A DNA stretch of 64,000 bases from CAJBLF01 sp964418415 (GCA_964418415.1 CAYQLB010000003.1:1-64000); one strand, 5' to 3'. Shown: positions 11,519 through 24,190, counted from the stretch's first letter. Notes: generated by a model from the letters alone, not told the origin. Numbers and translations are program-made.

Positions 11519-12010
11519 ATGGTAGAATACGCGATTGCAGGATTAAAAGGTCTTATAGGAAAAGGATTCCACATGTATCCTATCTTTTTGGTAATCATCG
11601 TAGGCTGCATCATCCAATTCACCAAAGTTATCATCGATATCATCAGATACAAACGCATCTACACCGGACATATCTTTGCATCTGGCGGATTTCCTTCTTT
11701 TCATAGTGGATTGGCAAGTAGTGTTACGATGTTGGTGTGGATACAGTATGGATTCGATAGTACATTTTTCGCAGTCGCTTTTGCGTTTAGTGTGCTTTTC
11801 GCATACGATGCTATGAATCTAAGATATGAGACATGACAACACGCTCATTATATCAACGATATGAGAACAGAATTAGAAAGTATTTTACAAAAGAAAGGAA
11901 AGTCTCCGCTCAAAGAAAGAATTGGGCATACTCCTGTTGAAGTGGTATGAGGCATATTATTCGGTTCTGTGTTGACGTATATGTTGTATTACCTCTATTT
12001 TATTAAATAA
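11519..12010 (+). CDS. DUF212 (divergent PAP2-like) membrane protein
   Basis: 163 aa. The sequence FASGGFPSFHSGLASSVTMLV carries the G-x-P-S-x-H-S/A signature of the divergent phosphatidic acid phosphatase family (DUF212, YuiD-like). It is followed by FAYDAMNLRYETGQHAHYIND and GHTPVEVVGGILFGSVLTY. Three or four membrane helices are evident. The catalytic role of this family is unproven; lipid phosphate dephosphorylation at the membrane is likely from homology. Two glycines in the C-terminal part are UGA. Confidence 0.82.
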
Positions 12011-12014
12011 TGGA

Positions 12015-12285
12015 GAAAAAAATAAAATTTAGAATNNNNNNNNNNNNNNNNNNNNNNNNNNNNNNNNNNNNNNNNNNNNNNNNNNNNNNNNNNNNNNNNN
12101 NNNNNNNNNNNNNNNNNNNNNNNNNNNNNNNNNNNTTAGAAACAAACAAATAAAATTTAGAATTTAGAAACAAACAAATAAAATTTAGAATTTAGAAACA
12201 AACAAATAAAATTTAGAAAAAAATAAATAAAATAATTTAGAAACTTCTAAATTCTAAATTCTAAATTCTAAATTCAGTTTATTTA
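12015..12285. repeat. Periodic AATTTAGAA spacer enclosing the gap
   Basis: The left part repeats AAATTTAGAATTTAGAAAC AAACAAAT units and the right part repeats TTCTAAATTCTAAATTC, giving a long imperfect inverted repeat. The assembly breaks inside the direct units, as expected where reads cannot span identical units. The true length is therefore unknown. Confidence 0.7.
12036..12135. other. Assembly gap, 100 N
   Basis: Exactly 100 unknown bases, a conventional scaffold spacer. The same repeat unit stands on both sides, so the gap probably hides more copies rather than a gene. Confidence 0.98.
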
Positions 12286-12295
12286 TATAGTCAGT

Positions 12296-13138
12296 ATGAT
12301 AAAATTTGTAGTCCCCAGGCCAGTAAAAAAAATCAAGAGAACATATACTCCGATAGAGTCAGACAAGAAAAAAGTAAAGGTCTGATTCCGTTTTTTTTCT
12401 GTAAAGATAGTGTGGATCATATTTATCATTTTTGCTCTTATCTACTGAAGTTTTTTGTTACTCAAAAACACAATTTTTGCACATGAATATACCATCAAAA
12501 GGATACAATTTGATTCGTGAAATGTAGTACGATATGATGAACCGTATTTGTATAGGCGTATTTCCAATCGGATAAGATGAGAAAATTATTATGTCGTGAA
12601 TATGTATAGGTCAAGGATTATTGAAGATATTCAGTCGCAGTATCCCATGATAACTGATGTTGGTATCGAATATCGTTCATCCAATACCGTCTTTGTAAAA
12701 TTAGAATTTAGACCTATAGATATGGTGATCAGAAATCAGGAAGCGAAATTTGCGCTCATCTGAAGTACAATATTGCCGATCTATTCGGGTAATGCTATCT
12801 CGAACGGAATAAAAATTTTAGATATGCCATCATATCTTAGCGGTCAAAATGCTATGACATGATTGTTTTATAGACTATCTGCTACAGGATTGATACAACA
12901 GATAGAGATGATTTATCAGGGATTCCCATGACTTCATCATATCGAATATCTCGCTTGAGGAGAAAGATCTATTATCTATCTTGATGGTAAAAAATATTAT
13001 ATAAATAATCTTTGAGATATCCCTACACAGATAAGAAATTATCAGCTACTCAAGAAATACTATAAAGATTTTGCTGCACTATCTGAGGTTGATCTGTGAA
13101 GCTTGGAGAAAGACAAAGTAATCGTAAGAAAATTCTAA
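12296..13138 (+). CDS. FtsQ-like single-pass division protein
   Basis: 280 aa. A short basic cytoplasmic tail is followed by one membrane helix (IVWIIFIIFALIYGSFLLL, about residues 38-57) and an extracytoplasmic part. That part begins with EYTIKRIQFDSGNVVRYDE, which resembles the POTRA domain of FtsQ/DivIB. The VFVKLEFRPIDMVIRNQ segment also fits the beta-strand pattern after POTRA. FtsQ links early and late divisome proteins. No other fts gene is adjacent, and sequence identity to typical FtsQ is low, so the assignment is by architecture. ATG at 12296 follows the repeat spacer directly. Confidence 0.55.
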
Positions 13139-13149
13139 ATTAAAAAACT

Positions 13150-13267
13150 AAAAGATGTTCCTCCTTTACTGGAAGGAGGGGGACCGGAACGGTGGAGGAT
13201 TTTGTAACTTAAGTGAAATCTCCCATCCGTAAATACGGATACCTCCCTCTTTGAAATAAAGAGGGTA
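13150..13267. repeat. Multi-hairpin intergenic element, second copy
   Basis: It has the same hairpin order as the copy near 5.68 kb: CCTCCTTTactggAAGGAGG, GGAGGATT/AAATCTCC, CCGTAAATACGG followed by GATACC, and CCCTCTTT/AAAGAGGG. The stem bases differ but pairing is kept. It separates the FtsQ-like gene from sufS. Confidence 0.7.
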
Positions 13268-13309
13268 CATAATAAAAAATAGACTTTAGACTTTAAGACT
13301 TTATAGACT

Positions 13310-14503
13310 ATGTTTAAAAAAGACTTTCCTATTTTCGATAACAATCCTGGACTAATCTTTCTCGATAATGCTGCTTCGACACAGAAACCGCACTATGTCA
13401 TAGAGGGTGTCTCTGAATTTGTTGCTTCATCTTATGCAAACATTCATCGTGGAGTATATTCTTTGTCAGAAAAATCAGAAGAAGCATATCATCATTCCAA
13501 AACATTGGTCGGCGAATTATTAAATGCTAAAGCGAGTGAAATCATCTATAGCTACAATTCTACCTATGCGATAAATCTAATGGCTCAATCGCTGGTGATT
13601 TCAGATATACTTAAAGCCTGAGATGTGATTCTTCTCTGAATTCGAGAGCATCATGCAAACATTCTTCCGTGGCAAGTATTGGCGGAGAGAAAATGATTTA
13701 CGATAGAATTTTTTAATATTGACGAACAGTTCGAGATAGATCGAAATGACTTCGAAAAGAAATATACTGACAAGGTTAAAGTTGTTTCCGTAGCCCACGT
13801 TTCCAATGTCACCGGAAAGATCTATGATGTCAAAAAAATCAAATCCAAACTTCGTGATGAAACCTTTTTCTTGGTAGACGGATCACAATCAGTTCCGAAT
13901 TTTCCAGTCGATGTGCAGGATATTGGATGTGATTGTTTAGTGTTTACGTGACACAAGATGATGGCGTACACGGGAATCTGAGTAATCTATCTTAAAAAAG
14001 AATGGATTAAGAAACTGGATCCTCTCATTCGCGGAGGCGGAACTATCGAGGATGTAGATATTTCAGGACATACATTAGCGACGAATTCCGACAAATTTGA
14101 AGCGGGAACTCCAAATATCATCTGAGCGGTTTCCTTACTCAAAGCACTCGAATATATCAAATCTATCTGATGAATGAAAATGATCCGAGAGCATGAACAG
14201 AAACTTGTGAAACTATGTTTGGACGGATTCACAAAATTAAAAGGCAAGGTTGAAATTGTAGGACCGATGAATTCAGATAGAGTAGCAGTATTCTCGTTTG
14301 TACTTCCAAATAATAAAAACTTCAACAATATTGGCGAAAAATTTTCTGAATACAATATCGCAGTTCGTTGTGGTGGTCACTGTGCATATCCACTTCACAA
14401 ACATTTCGATAAACTATGAACATGTAGGATGAGCGGGTATATCTATAACGATGAATCCGACATTAAAGCTTTTTTCGATGTTCTCGAAGGACTTGTGAAA
14501 TAA
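13310..14503 (+). CDS. sufS: Cysteine desulfurase, SufS type
   Basis: 397 aa, PLP fold type I. Visible motifs: FLDNAASTQKP (N-terminus), NIHRGVYSLSE, EHHANILPWQ, VVSVAHVSNVTG, VDGSQSVPNFPVDVQ and TGHKMMAYTGIGVIY with the PLP Lys at about residue 216. The mobile active-site loop is AVRCGGHCAYP, with Cys354 as the sulfur acceptor. The residue before EHHANILPW is CGA, read as Trp. The enzyme removes sulfur from cysteine for Fe-S clusters or tRNA thiolation. SufU/SufB/C/D genes are not adjacent. Many glycines are UGA, including the one before His-Lys. Confidence 0.93.
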
Positions 14504-14766
14504 CGATGTAATGTGTCCACTATCAGGAGGAATCCGTTCTCACCCCATCACGTCATTCCCGTGCCAAGTGTTTGAAGAGGGAATCTATAGCGATATAGCT
14601 TTTTAGCATGGATTCCGGCTGCAAAACTTATCGCCGGAATGACGTCCAATAGTTTTGATATGGATTCTCACAGAGTTTATCCCGCAAAATGGGGTTCGTA
14701 TAATGTATCGTAAACCATTACCATCCATTACGGGCGGAAGCCCTCATTACATGAGCATTAGCGAAT
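14504..14766. other. Intergenic region with two repeat types
   Basis: No gene seen. At 14612-14644 lies the hairpin ATTCCGGCTGCAAAACTTA/CGCCGGAAT, followed by GACG; a close copy is at 59455-59487. From about 14690 to 14766 lies a GTAATG/CATTAC array. The region separates sufS from the leader of the giant-protein cluster. Confidence 0.65.
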
Positions 14767-14900
14767 AAATTATTATTTAAAAGTATTATAGTATATATGT
14801 CAAGTCTTCCTAGCCGTTTAGGAGGGCTTTTTTTGTAAAAAAAGGGCTTTTGGAATATAATCTTTATATAGTACGACCTTTAGATTTTAGATTATATAGC
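14767..14900 (+). promoter_or_regulatory. Conserved leader of coiled-coil membrane protein gene
   Basis: The segment contains GTATTATAGTATATATGTCAA, then a terminator-like hairpin, then GGGCTTTTGGAATATAAT (an extended -10 at 14856-14861) and GTACGACCTTTA. A matching series (TATATAT...hairpin+T-run...TATAAT...TATATGACCTTTA) precedes the paralogous gene at 16808. The shared layout suggests a promoter, an attenuating or upstream-terminating hairpin and a second promoter. Confidence 0.5.
14806..14834 (+). terminator. Hairpin plus T-run in leader
   Basis: CTTCCTA / TAGGAGG stem with a six-base loop, then GC and seven T. It may end upstream transcription or act as an attenuator of the gene starting at 14901. 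Confidence 0.6.
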
Positions 14901-16649
14901 ATGACTAATATCGAAACATTAAAAACTGAGGTGGATCAGGTAAAAATCGATCTGGATGCTTGTAAAGCAGAAACCTCTGAAGAAATCAAGAAATCCAAAG
15001 CGGAGGCAGCTGTTCTTAGAACCGAAGTTATAGAAAAGAAAGTAAAAGCCGCCAAAGAAGAGATCATCGCAAAGATTACGGCGCTTGAAGCCAAGACTGA
15101 TGCGACCTCAAAGGCAGAAGTTATCGCATACAAGGCTGATCTTGCTACGATTGAAGAACGGTTGACAAGCATAGATGCTTCAAAAACGGAACTTGCTACG
15201 CTTCAGGCTACGGTTACTACGCCAGAGCCTGCTATAACCGAAACCACAGATAAAAAAGATGAAACAAAAACGGATGATACCGATAAATCATGGATCAGGA
15301 AACAGCGGGATGGTGTGACGAGCAAAGAAGAATGGAAGACAAATACCTGAGCGAATGTCGCCCGTATAGCATGAGGAATCGGGATAGTAGCATTAGGTGT
15401 TCGAGGGATCAAAAAGCTTTTTGGTATAGGTAAAGATAAAGAAAAGAAAGATAATTCATGAGACGAAAAGAATACAGAAGAAACAAAAGAAAAAAAATGA
15501 AATTCGTGGCGGAAATGGCTACTTGGTGGATGAATATTGGCGGCAGGGTGATATGGTCTCTATAATCTATTGAAATGAAAATGATTGAGTTTCGAAGATT
15601 CGCTTATCGCAGCAGAAGCTGATCTTGGAACTATTTCTGAATCAGATGAAATAAATATCGATAGATGAAAAATCAGCTATGAAGAATCAGTTAAACAAAT
15701 AAAATCATATGGATTGGGTACAAAGATAGATAAATGAGGGTTGTTTAGTGCAAAAAAGATAGAAGGATTGGATATAAAATTCTCAGACTATAAACAGCTT
15801 ATTCACGCTGCAAATCTTGTAAATTATATCAAACATAAATATACATGAAGATGTGAAACAGATACGCCTTTTTACACCAAATCATCTACATGAGATATTT
15901 ATATCAAAATTAAAGATTGAGAAAATAATACCAAAGAAGAAGAAATTATTAGTGGTGGTATTCGATCTACATTATCAAGTATATGCCCTGATGTTCTTAA
16001 TGGCATATTTACCGATACGAAGAATAAAGATAAATTTCTTGCTTATTTAAACAAACAAGGTGTTTGGAAAGAATGAAATGTAGTTGCTCCTGATGCTAAA
16101 TGAGACAAGATACAAGAAAAAATGAATGAGGTTTGGCAAGAAATAGTCGATACACCAACCGAATTTGATCCATTATGAAAAGAAAGAGGACAAATAATTG
16201 CTACAGCAAATACTACGGATAAGACTGAGTATACGATTAAGAGTCGATGAACCCCACAACAGGAAACAGAAGTGAAAATGGAGGCTAATACTGATGGTAC
16301 AATTACTTCATGAAAGATAGATGGTTTGTCGATAACATTCACTACTGTGGAAGAATTATTAAGAACCGCAAATTTGATCAATAAATTAAAATATCAATAC
16401 CATGTCGTAACACCATTATTATTGGGACCAAATGAAGAAGCATTTTATCGAACGAGTTCATTTTGAATAGTATGATGACATCCATGAATATATGTTGATA
16501 ATTCAACAACGTGGACTTTGGATGATAGAGTTATCAAAAAAGAGACATTAGAAAATATATTCCCTACGATTCTGAAAAACAAAGAAATATTTATTAAATA
16601 TTTAAATGGATTGAAAGATGAAAATGGTAAGGGATTGCGAGAAAAATAA
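14901..16649 (+). CDS. Coiled-coil membrane-anchored protein, paralogue of the giant neighbour
   Basis: 582 aa with UGA=Gly. Residues 1-100 (MTNIETLKTEVDQVKIDLDA...) form a charged coiled coil homologous to the N-terminus of the next gene; both share KIxALxxxTDATSKAxxI and a heptad pattern. An acidic Thr-rich stretch follows, then two short hydrophobic segments (about residues 155-170 and 205-225, the latter WLLGGGILAAGGYGLYNLL), then a soluble C-terminal domain of about 350 aa that I do not recognise. Many glycines here are UGA, so standard translation sees only fragments. The start follows the alignment with the paralogue (MT...IETL). It likely sits at the envelope; function unknown. Confidence 0.8.
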
Positions 16650-16663
16650 TACAAAAAGTAAAA

Positions 16664-16807
16664 AAACCTTTTAAATACATATAAAGTATATATATCGTAA
16701 TATGTCAATAAATATTCGTTATCAGACGGGTATTTTTTTGTTTTAAAAGGCACTTTCGGGTATAATAATTATAGAGTATATGACCTTTAATTTTGAGACC
16801 AAAGAGT
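16664..16807 (+). promoter_or_regulatory. Conserved leader of giant protein gene
   Basis: Counterpart of the leader at 14767: CATATAAAGTATATATATCG, then a hairpin with T-run, then a TATAAT box at 16761-16766 and TATATGACCTTTAATTTTGAG before the ATG. The parallel architecture upstream of two paralogues suggests that the leader was duplicated with the genes and is functional. Confidence 0.5.
16712..16739 (+). terminator. Hairpin plus T-run in second leader
   Basis: TATTCGT pairs with ACGGGTA (two G-U pairs) around a six-base loop and is followed by seven T. It terminates the upstream gene or attenuates the giant gene. Confidence 0.55.
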
Positions 16808-19800
16808 ATGACTCCAACAACAACTATTGAGACATTACAGAAAGATGTAGATTTGATAGCTACAGATTTGGCTGATCTCAAAAAATTGACCGATGAAAAA
16901 CTCAAAGAGACCAAAGCTGAAGCAGCTGCAGATAAAGTAAAGACCGTTAAAGAAACAATCAATAAAAAGATTGAAGCGCTCAAAGGACTTACTGATGCAA
17001 CTTCAAAAGCAGATATTATTAAGCTCGAAACGATGCTTACGACATTGGAAGCTTCAAATAAAGAGCTTGAAACGCTCAAAACTGCTATTATGACTCCCAA
17101 GATAGATATCGATATCCCGGATACCAAAGTAGAGACGATGGACAATAGTGCAGACCTTGCTACCATCAAAACTAATATCACGGAAATTACCACATTGGCG
17201 ACTACATTACAATCAGAGATAGATGCCTACAAACTAGCGAAAGCCAAAATGACGGCAGCAGAAATCACTGCCAAAGACAAAGATATCGTAGACAAAAAAG
17301 CAGCTATCGAAACCAAAAGGAAAGAAACCCAAGCGCTCATAGATAAAATCAAAGCAGCACGGAAAGCGCTCAAGATAAAAGATATGGAAGAAGGTGTACC
17401 CAAAACCGCATTAGAAAAACTTCAGACTGCAGATTTAGCAGTGCTTACTGCAGATCAGACAGCACTCGATAAAATACTGACTCCCGGAAGGACATTGTTT
17501 GAAAAAGTAGGTGATTGAGTTGGTAAAGTTCGAGGGAAAGTCAAAAACTGAGCTGAGAAAACACGAGAATGGGCAAAAGAAAATCCCAAAACCGCAATTG
17601 CTGCTACTGCAGGAATCGGATTTTTAGTTCGATGAATTTCCAGATTATTCAGGAAAAAGAAAAAAAGCGAAACAGGAGACGAGTGAGGAAAGAAAGAGAA
17701 GAAAAAAATGTCACGACGAAAGAAAGCACTCTTACGATGATGAGGGATCTTGGGATGAATAGTTTTATTTAAAAATCGAGATAGAATAAGTAATCGGTTT
17801 AAAGGATTATTTGGTAAGAAAGAAGAAGATGCCGGAGGTGGTGCTACAGCATCTGAGACTATATCTTCTACCGAAGAAGCTGCAGAAAGCTTTGAAGTCT
17901 TAATGAAAGAAAAACCTGAATATGCAAACAAAATGAATACATTTTGAAATAATGTAAACGACTTTTATGATTCGATCTATAAATTTGATGACTGAACCAT
18001 GCCTGAATGACTTACAGAATATACTCTTGGAACAGGGAAAGAAAAATATGTATGAGCAATTCCTCATGTACTCAATAATAGTTGTAAAGATTTAAATGAT
18101 CTGAATAGCAAAGAATCTTTATTTAAACTTTGTGCTTATGGTAAAATAGCTGAAGTTCAAAAATGATTTGCTGATTTAATAGCAGGATGAGCTTGGAAAG
18201 TTGTAGGTGGTGTTATGTGAATGTTTGGTCTTTCATGACTTGTATCTGAAGAAAAGGTAAAGGGTGCTGTTTCTGGATTTCTTTGAACCAATGATATACC
18301 CGAAATCAATAAGGTCTTTAGAAAGATGCTTAAAGTTATGTCATATCTAAATTATGCAGAGAATTTAGTTGTAGCTCAACAAATAGAAAAAGCGATTGCC
18401 TGATGAGATAAGTTATATAAAAAATCAGGTGATACATATGAAGAAATAGAATATCCAGCTGATAAAGAGGATGCTAAAGATCTGATAAATGATATCCAAA
18501 ATTCTCCTAGTGATTATAAACTTGGTGAAAAAGAATGTTCTGGTATAATAAGTGATATCAGAGGTAAAAAAATATATGATTTTGTGGAATATAATATCAC
18601 TTCAGAGAAAATACGGGAATATAATCCCGATATCAAAGAGAGTATGAAAGATATCAATAAAGAAAGAGATGAAATAAGGAAAAAATTGGATAAGGATCCT
18701 GTTGGTACTTTAGAAAAAATGAAATGAGAAGCTGAGGATAAGATCGCTAATGGTATGTTTGAATCTATAAGAGACTTTATGCCTGCTTTGCATTTGGCAG
18801 AAAATATCGGTATAGGACAAGATGCGAGTATCGAGAGAATGATCAAAGAAAGTGCTTGATTTAAAGATAATCTCGCAAAATATAAAGAAAAATTCGATCA
18901 ATTGAAAACAGAAAAAGATTTGAATAAGGTAAAAAAAGAGATAGATAATTACTATGCTACATTGAAAGAACTTCGTACAACCCAGAATGCTATGATAGAG
19001 ACGTCTGATGAAAACGGAAATTTTATGCTGACCTTATGAAATTCTGCCAAGGATTTTTTTGTCTGAAGCGGTCAAAACATTACGTATGGGATTTCACTTA
19101 TCCGGACAGGTAATGTATGGAAGATTATTGAATGAACTGGATATGCTGTAACATGAGCGGGACCTTTTGTAATGGGACTGGGTATGTTTTTGAAATCAAA
19201 AAACATTATTTGTGCATGAGCAAAAATGACTGTTGCTCCTGTCTATTATCCTATAAAATGGTGAGCAAAATTGTTCGGTAAAAATATCGAAGCAGAGTTT
19301 ACTAATCTTTTGTGATGACGTTTTATGAGTAGATTTTATCGTACTACTGATTCTCTTATTGATTGAATAGGAAAATGAATGTCCGTGAAAACTGCATATA
19401 CTATTTTCAAATCCAATGCAAAGGTTACAACATCAGTTGCAGAAAATTTTGCTTTCAAAGTATTATGAGCTACTGAGGATAATGCTAAATCTATTTGATC
19501 TCTTATTGAATCATGAAGATTTGATGTTGTGCAAAAAGCTCTTTCAAAAGATGTCTCTATACTCACGTGAGGTAAACGAATCAAAACTACTATTGGTATA
19601 GAGAAAACAACACTTGAAAATCTGACTGCTATCCAGAATATTTTGAAACAATGAGGAAATGCTTGAACAAACATGGAAAAATTTGGTTATGAACTCCTTG
19701 CAAAGTCCAATGTTAATAATCGATCTAAAGTAAAGGATATATTATCAAGGGCTGATATAATGGATGATGTTAAATCTCTATCTTCGGTAGATGATGTAAA

Positions 19801-22800
19801 TTTGCTTGCCAAAAATTTATGATCTTCTCTCGATAATGTTGAAGTTATTGATGATATTTTTGCTCAAAATTGTAAAAATGTAATTGCTTCTTTGGATGAA
19901 CTCAAAAAATCATCTGGTACATGATTTAATGGTGTTATGAACTGATTGTTAGAAAAAATAGGAATTTCAAAAAAAGTGTTGAGTACTACAGAAATTACTG
20001 ATGAAGCAAAAATAATTAGTGAACAGATGACTAAAATTTCTGGAGTTGCTGCTTTGGATGATGCAGCAAAAGCTAGTTTAAATATCGAGGTAAATGCAAC
20101 GGCATATAGTCATCTTCTAGAAGGTACAGATAATGTAGATGATTTGACAAGAAAAATTATAGAAGAATGTAGTTTTGCAGATCATAAAGATTATTTTATA
20201 GATACACAAAAAATAGCTGAAGCAAAAGCATATGCACAATTTCTTATGGATAGTAGAAAAGTAGGTACAGCAATAGAATATACAAAAGACTTAACGCCGA
20301 TAAGTAGTGTACTGAATATGGGAGATTATAATAAGTTAGCAAAACTCATCAATAAAGGAAAATCAGATGATATAGTAAAATTCTTAACAAAAAGGTTGGA
20401 TAAAGAATGAGTAGAAAATGCTTGAGAATTAGCACAAAAATTTGCCGATCAGACAAAAGGTATGCAAAATGCAGACAAAACAGAAGTTGCCAAGATAATA
20501 GGATTGAGTGAAAAAAATACAGAGAAAGCAATCATCGCTATCACCAAGTCTCTTGCACAAGATAAAGTATTTGTTACTAGTATTTTAGCGCTTAATTGAG
20601 ATGCAAAAGCAATTACTGAGGCATTAAATAAAAAATGCTGATTGATTTGAACTAATGTTACTATAACAGAAGAGTCTGAAATTGTCCAGAAGCTTGTTAA
20701 TTGTGAAAAAGCTCAGGATGTGGAAAAAACATTAGAATATACTTCCAAGGGATTAAAGCGAAGAATTGGTATTTCAGGTGTAACTGCAGCTCTTGCTATA
20801 GCAGGGGCAGTGATGTCTATCGTAGATACCGTACATGCATTCAATATGATAGAAACCACCAATAATGAAGATCTTAAAGATGTATATAGACAAAGAGGGT
20901 ATGTAAGTGCATGATTTGCAGCTTTGGATACTTTAGTGGCAGTAGATGCTACCTGTGAATTGGCTTATTTAGCTTTCAGTGTAGGTCAATGAGCATTTAT
21001 GTCTACAGGAGTAGGAGCAGTAATAATTATTGCAATACAAGGAGTTAGATATATGTATGATCAATATTCCTTGTGAGCGGAATTCCAAGCAAAAAATGCA
21101 GAAGATCGAAGAAAAGAATGACTTTGATTATATTTTATATGGTATTATAGAAGTGGAGGAAAAACATCTTGAGAAAACGTGAAGGATTTTTTTGGTTCAG
21201 CTACAGATATGCCATTAGAAAAAATAGTAGAGTGATTGATAGATCAGACGTTATGAATACAGGAATGAGCAGGGACTCCAGATCAGCAGAGAGTGAAATG
21301 ATATATGAAAGAATATATGACAAAAAAATATGACAATAAATTAGATCATATGGAATCTGCTTTTTCTATGATGTCAGAAGCTTTGGAATATGCAACGTTT
21401 GCAGAATATATAAACAATATCAAAAATTGAATAGTGAAACAAGATCAGATAACATGAGATATGGCAGATTTTATGTCAAAATATCCAGTAGCAAGCAATC
21501 AAGATAATCTTATAGCATATTTCAATAAATACAAGGATTTCGTTAACGTACAACAGACACAGAACTTAGAGAAATATAGAGGTAATTTGCAGAAATATTC
21601 TGACCAAGAATTGACGTTTATCTATGAACAATTAGGAAGATATAATGATTATTATATACTTTCAGTAGAGTGAGTTAGTCTATTAACCGCAGTAAGAACA
21701 CTATTAAAAGAAAAAAATATAGATACATCAAAATTACAATTAAATTTTGAAGAACCACCAATCAATAGAGAACAGATAGAAAAATTTATTGCTACGTTAG
21801 GAGCAGAAGGAAATCTTCAAGAATCCATTGGAGATGCTAGTGAAGTGAAAGGAAAAATAGATCAAGTTATCATCAGTGATGAAGATCTTATAGAAAAATA
21901 TTGAGCGGTACCGACATTAGAGATATATACTTTTCTTAAGATAGCGAGAATATTTGGATATGCAGGAGAAGCTGATTTAGATGGAATAAAAATATTTCTC
22001 TCTGAAGAGAGTAAAGATAAACAAGGGATCTACCGAGATTGAAATGAATGGAGGATAAATAATACGGCATTTTGGTCAGGATTTCGAAATAGATTTGGAA
22101 GAGATAGAGCAATATGAACATGAGATAATGCAGTAAAAAATCTGAAAGATAATATAGATAAGATGGATTTTGATGATAAATATCTCTGAGCATTTGATTC
22201 TGCTGGTATCAAAACAAAATTAAATCAATTAAGGGAAGATATAGATAAAAAGATAGAAGTAGATAAAATGCAGAGCATTGCGCCTGTAAGCAAAAATGAG
22301 ATAGTTGAATATCTCAAAAACAATAATTGAAAATATACCTTATTATCTATACAATTATTAAGCAGACTTTTGCAAAAGAATGCTGTTAAAAATTCAGGAC
22401 ATTATCTTTTTAAATATGAAAACAATAAGATAATAGCTCTTCCATTAGATACACATGCAAAAGAAAAATTATTTTTTGTAGATGAAATAGATACATCATC
22501 GGAATCAAAATTTAAATATGAAATAATGACTGAATTGGATGCTAAGCCAATGTTCAATCAATTACAAGATCTCAGAAAAATCATTAATCTGGATGATGAC
22601 GAATTCGATGTAAAACAAAATCCTGCGATAGAAAAGATTATTGCTGACAAGGAAATGGAAATCCAGATATTCATGAGTAATCTCAATAATTATGATAAAC
22701 CGAAACAAAAAGAGTTATATTATAAAAAATTAGAAGAGATTGAGGCATTTCATCAATCATTTTTGATTTCATTCTTATCACAATCTGCTGATAATACATT

Positions 22801-23218
22801 CTCGAACGATGTTGACGAGGAAAATGCAGATGAAAAAATACTCCAATCAACCAAATACGGTGAGTGGCAGAATTTCAACAGTGTTATTGTTAATAAATAC
22901 AAAAAAGAATATAATGTTTTGCAATTATCTGATGAAATTTTAGCTAAATTAAATGGATTAGAATGATGATTTGATTATGTTAATTATTATTATAGAGGCA
23001 TTTCATTAGCTATGTTTAAATCATATGTATTATATCAAGAAAATGGTCAATTCCACGCACAAGGAGATCAAAATCTGGAAATAAACGAGTTAGAAAAGAA
23101 TTTATGAGAGATAAAATCCTATAAGGAGTATATGAAACAATTCAAATGAAAAGAAACAACTGACGATATTGCATTAAATTTTAGTGGTAAAATACAACAA
23201 ATAAAGACAATAGAATAA
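16808..23218 (+). CDS. Giant 2136-aa coiled-coil/membrane protein
   Basis: I followed one frame without UAA or UAG from ATG to TAA, with UGA read as Gly throughout. The N-terminal coiled coil (about residues 1-230, Ala/Lys/Thr rich) is homologous to the preceding protein. Hydrophobic segments lie near residues 258-275 and 300-320. A long charged helical region follows, then hydrophobic stretches near 770-800, 1318-1342 (VTAALAIAGAVMSIVDTV) and 1370-1415. The last 700 residues are soluble and Asn/Glu/Lys rich. I recognise no domain. Size, membrane segments and downstream cell-wall peptidases suggest an envelope or host-contact structure. The short N-terminal MTP-start was preferred over an upstream TTG because it aligns with the paralogue. 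Confidence 0.85.
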
Positions 23219-23239
23219 TTTTATTCTTTATATTTTATT

Positions 23240-24190
23240 ATGTCCGGAGATCAAGAAACAACGCAAGAAAATTCAGAAGAAACCACACCAGAAGACGAGT
23301 CATCAGAGATGACGATTGAAGATACAAAAGAGCAATTGGCTAGCATGTATCTCAAATTTCTCGATGAGAAAAAATGAGGGATATTGGGTACTACAGCATG
23401 ATTGGGTGTTAATCTCAATCCGCTTCAAAAAGACGCGGTAGAATATTTGACTACGGATAAAACAGTCCCAGATAAAAAAGATTTTTTCTCAAACATAGGG
23501 AAAAACATCAAAAAGAAATTTGTAGAAAAGTTTACCGGATGAACTATGTTGGAATATAATAAAGCAAGTCTGAATAAAATGAAAGCTCTGATTACTCAAT
23601 ATAAAGATGATCAGACAAAATTGCAGGAGCTTATGACACAGATAGAAGACGGTATAGATCCTACCATAGCAGCAGTAGCTGCTACTACACCAGTCGTCGC
23701 TGATGCTGTTACACCAGATACCAAAGTGGAATATGACGACAAAACCAATAGAGAGAAGGTATTAACCCAATTAAATAAGGTAATAGAAGAAGATAAGAAG
23801 GACCCTATCAATTATCTCTGGTGAGGAAAAAAGGATCCCGAAGGCTGATTAGATTGTTCGTGATTGATTTATTATACACTAGATCAGGCATGATTGAAGA
23901 CGTCACTCGATTCTAGATCGATGTTTAATGATTTCGATACCAAGAAATTGGAGCTCAAGGAGTGAACACATGAGGTAACTACCGATGTTTCTGATATCCA
24001 GGAAGGCGATATCATCCGATGGAATAGTACAAATAAGGACTATAGCCGAAGGACATGAGCATTTTATGCAGAGAACGGAATCAATGATGTAGATATTATC
24101 GACGATGATACAGTAAAATCAAAATTCAGTCGATTATCGTCTGAAGCTAACCAGACAACATTCCTTAATTTCGTAAATGCTATGAAATAA
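23240..24190 (+). CDS. NlpC/P60-like protein, catalytic His not evident
   Basis: 316 aa. An acidic N-terminus and a helical region are followed, from about residue 195, by YLWGGKKDPEGGLDCSGLIYY, the NlpC/P60 cysteine motif (Cys206). EGDIIRW marks the next strand. The place where the family has G-H-V-(A/G)-x-Y reads SWRTGAFYAENG (about 269-278), with no His, so activity is uncertain. No signal peptide is obvious. Residues 35-95 resemble the start of the next gene's product (LxxKYxxxLxxEKGxGxLG). The gene begins 21 bp after the giant gene and is probably in its operon. Confidence 0.75.
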
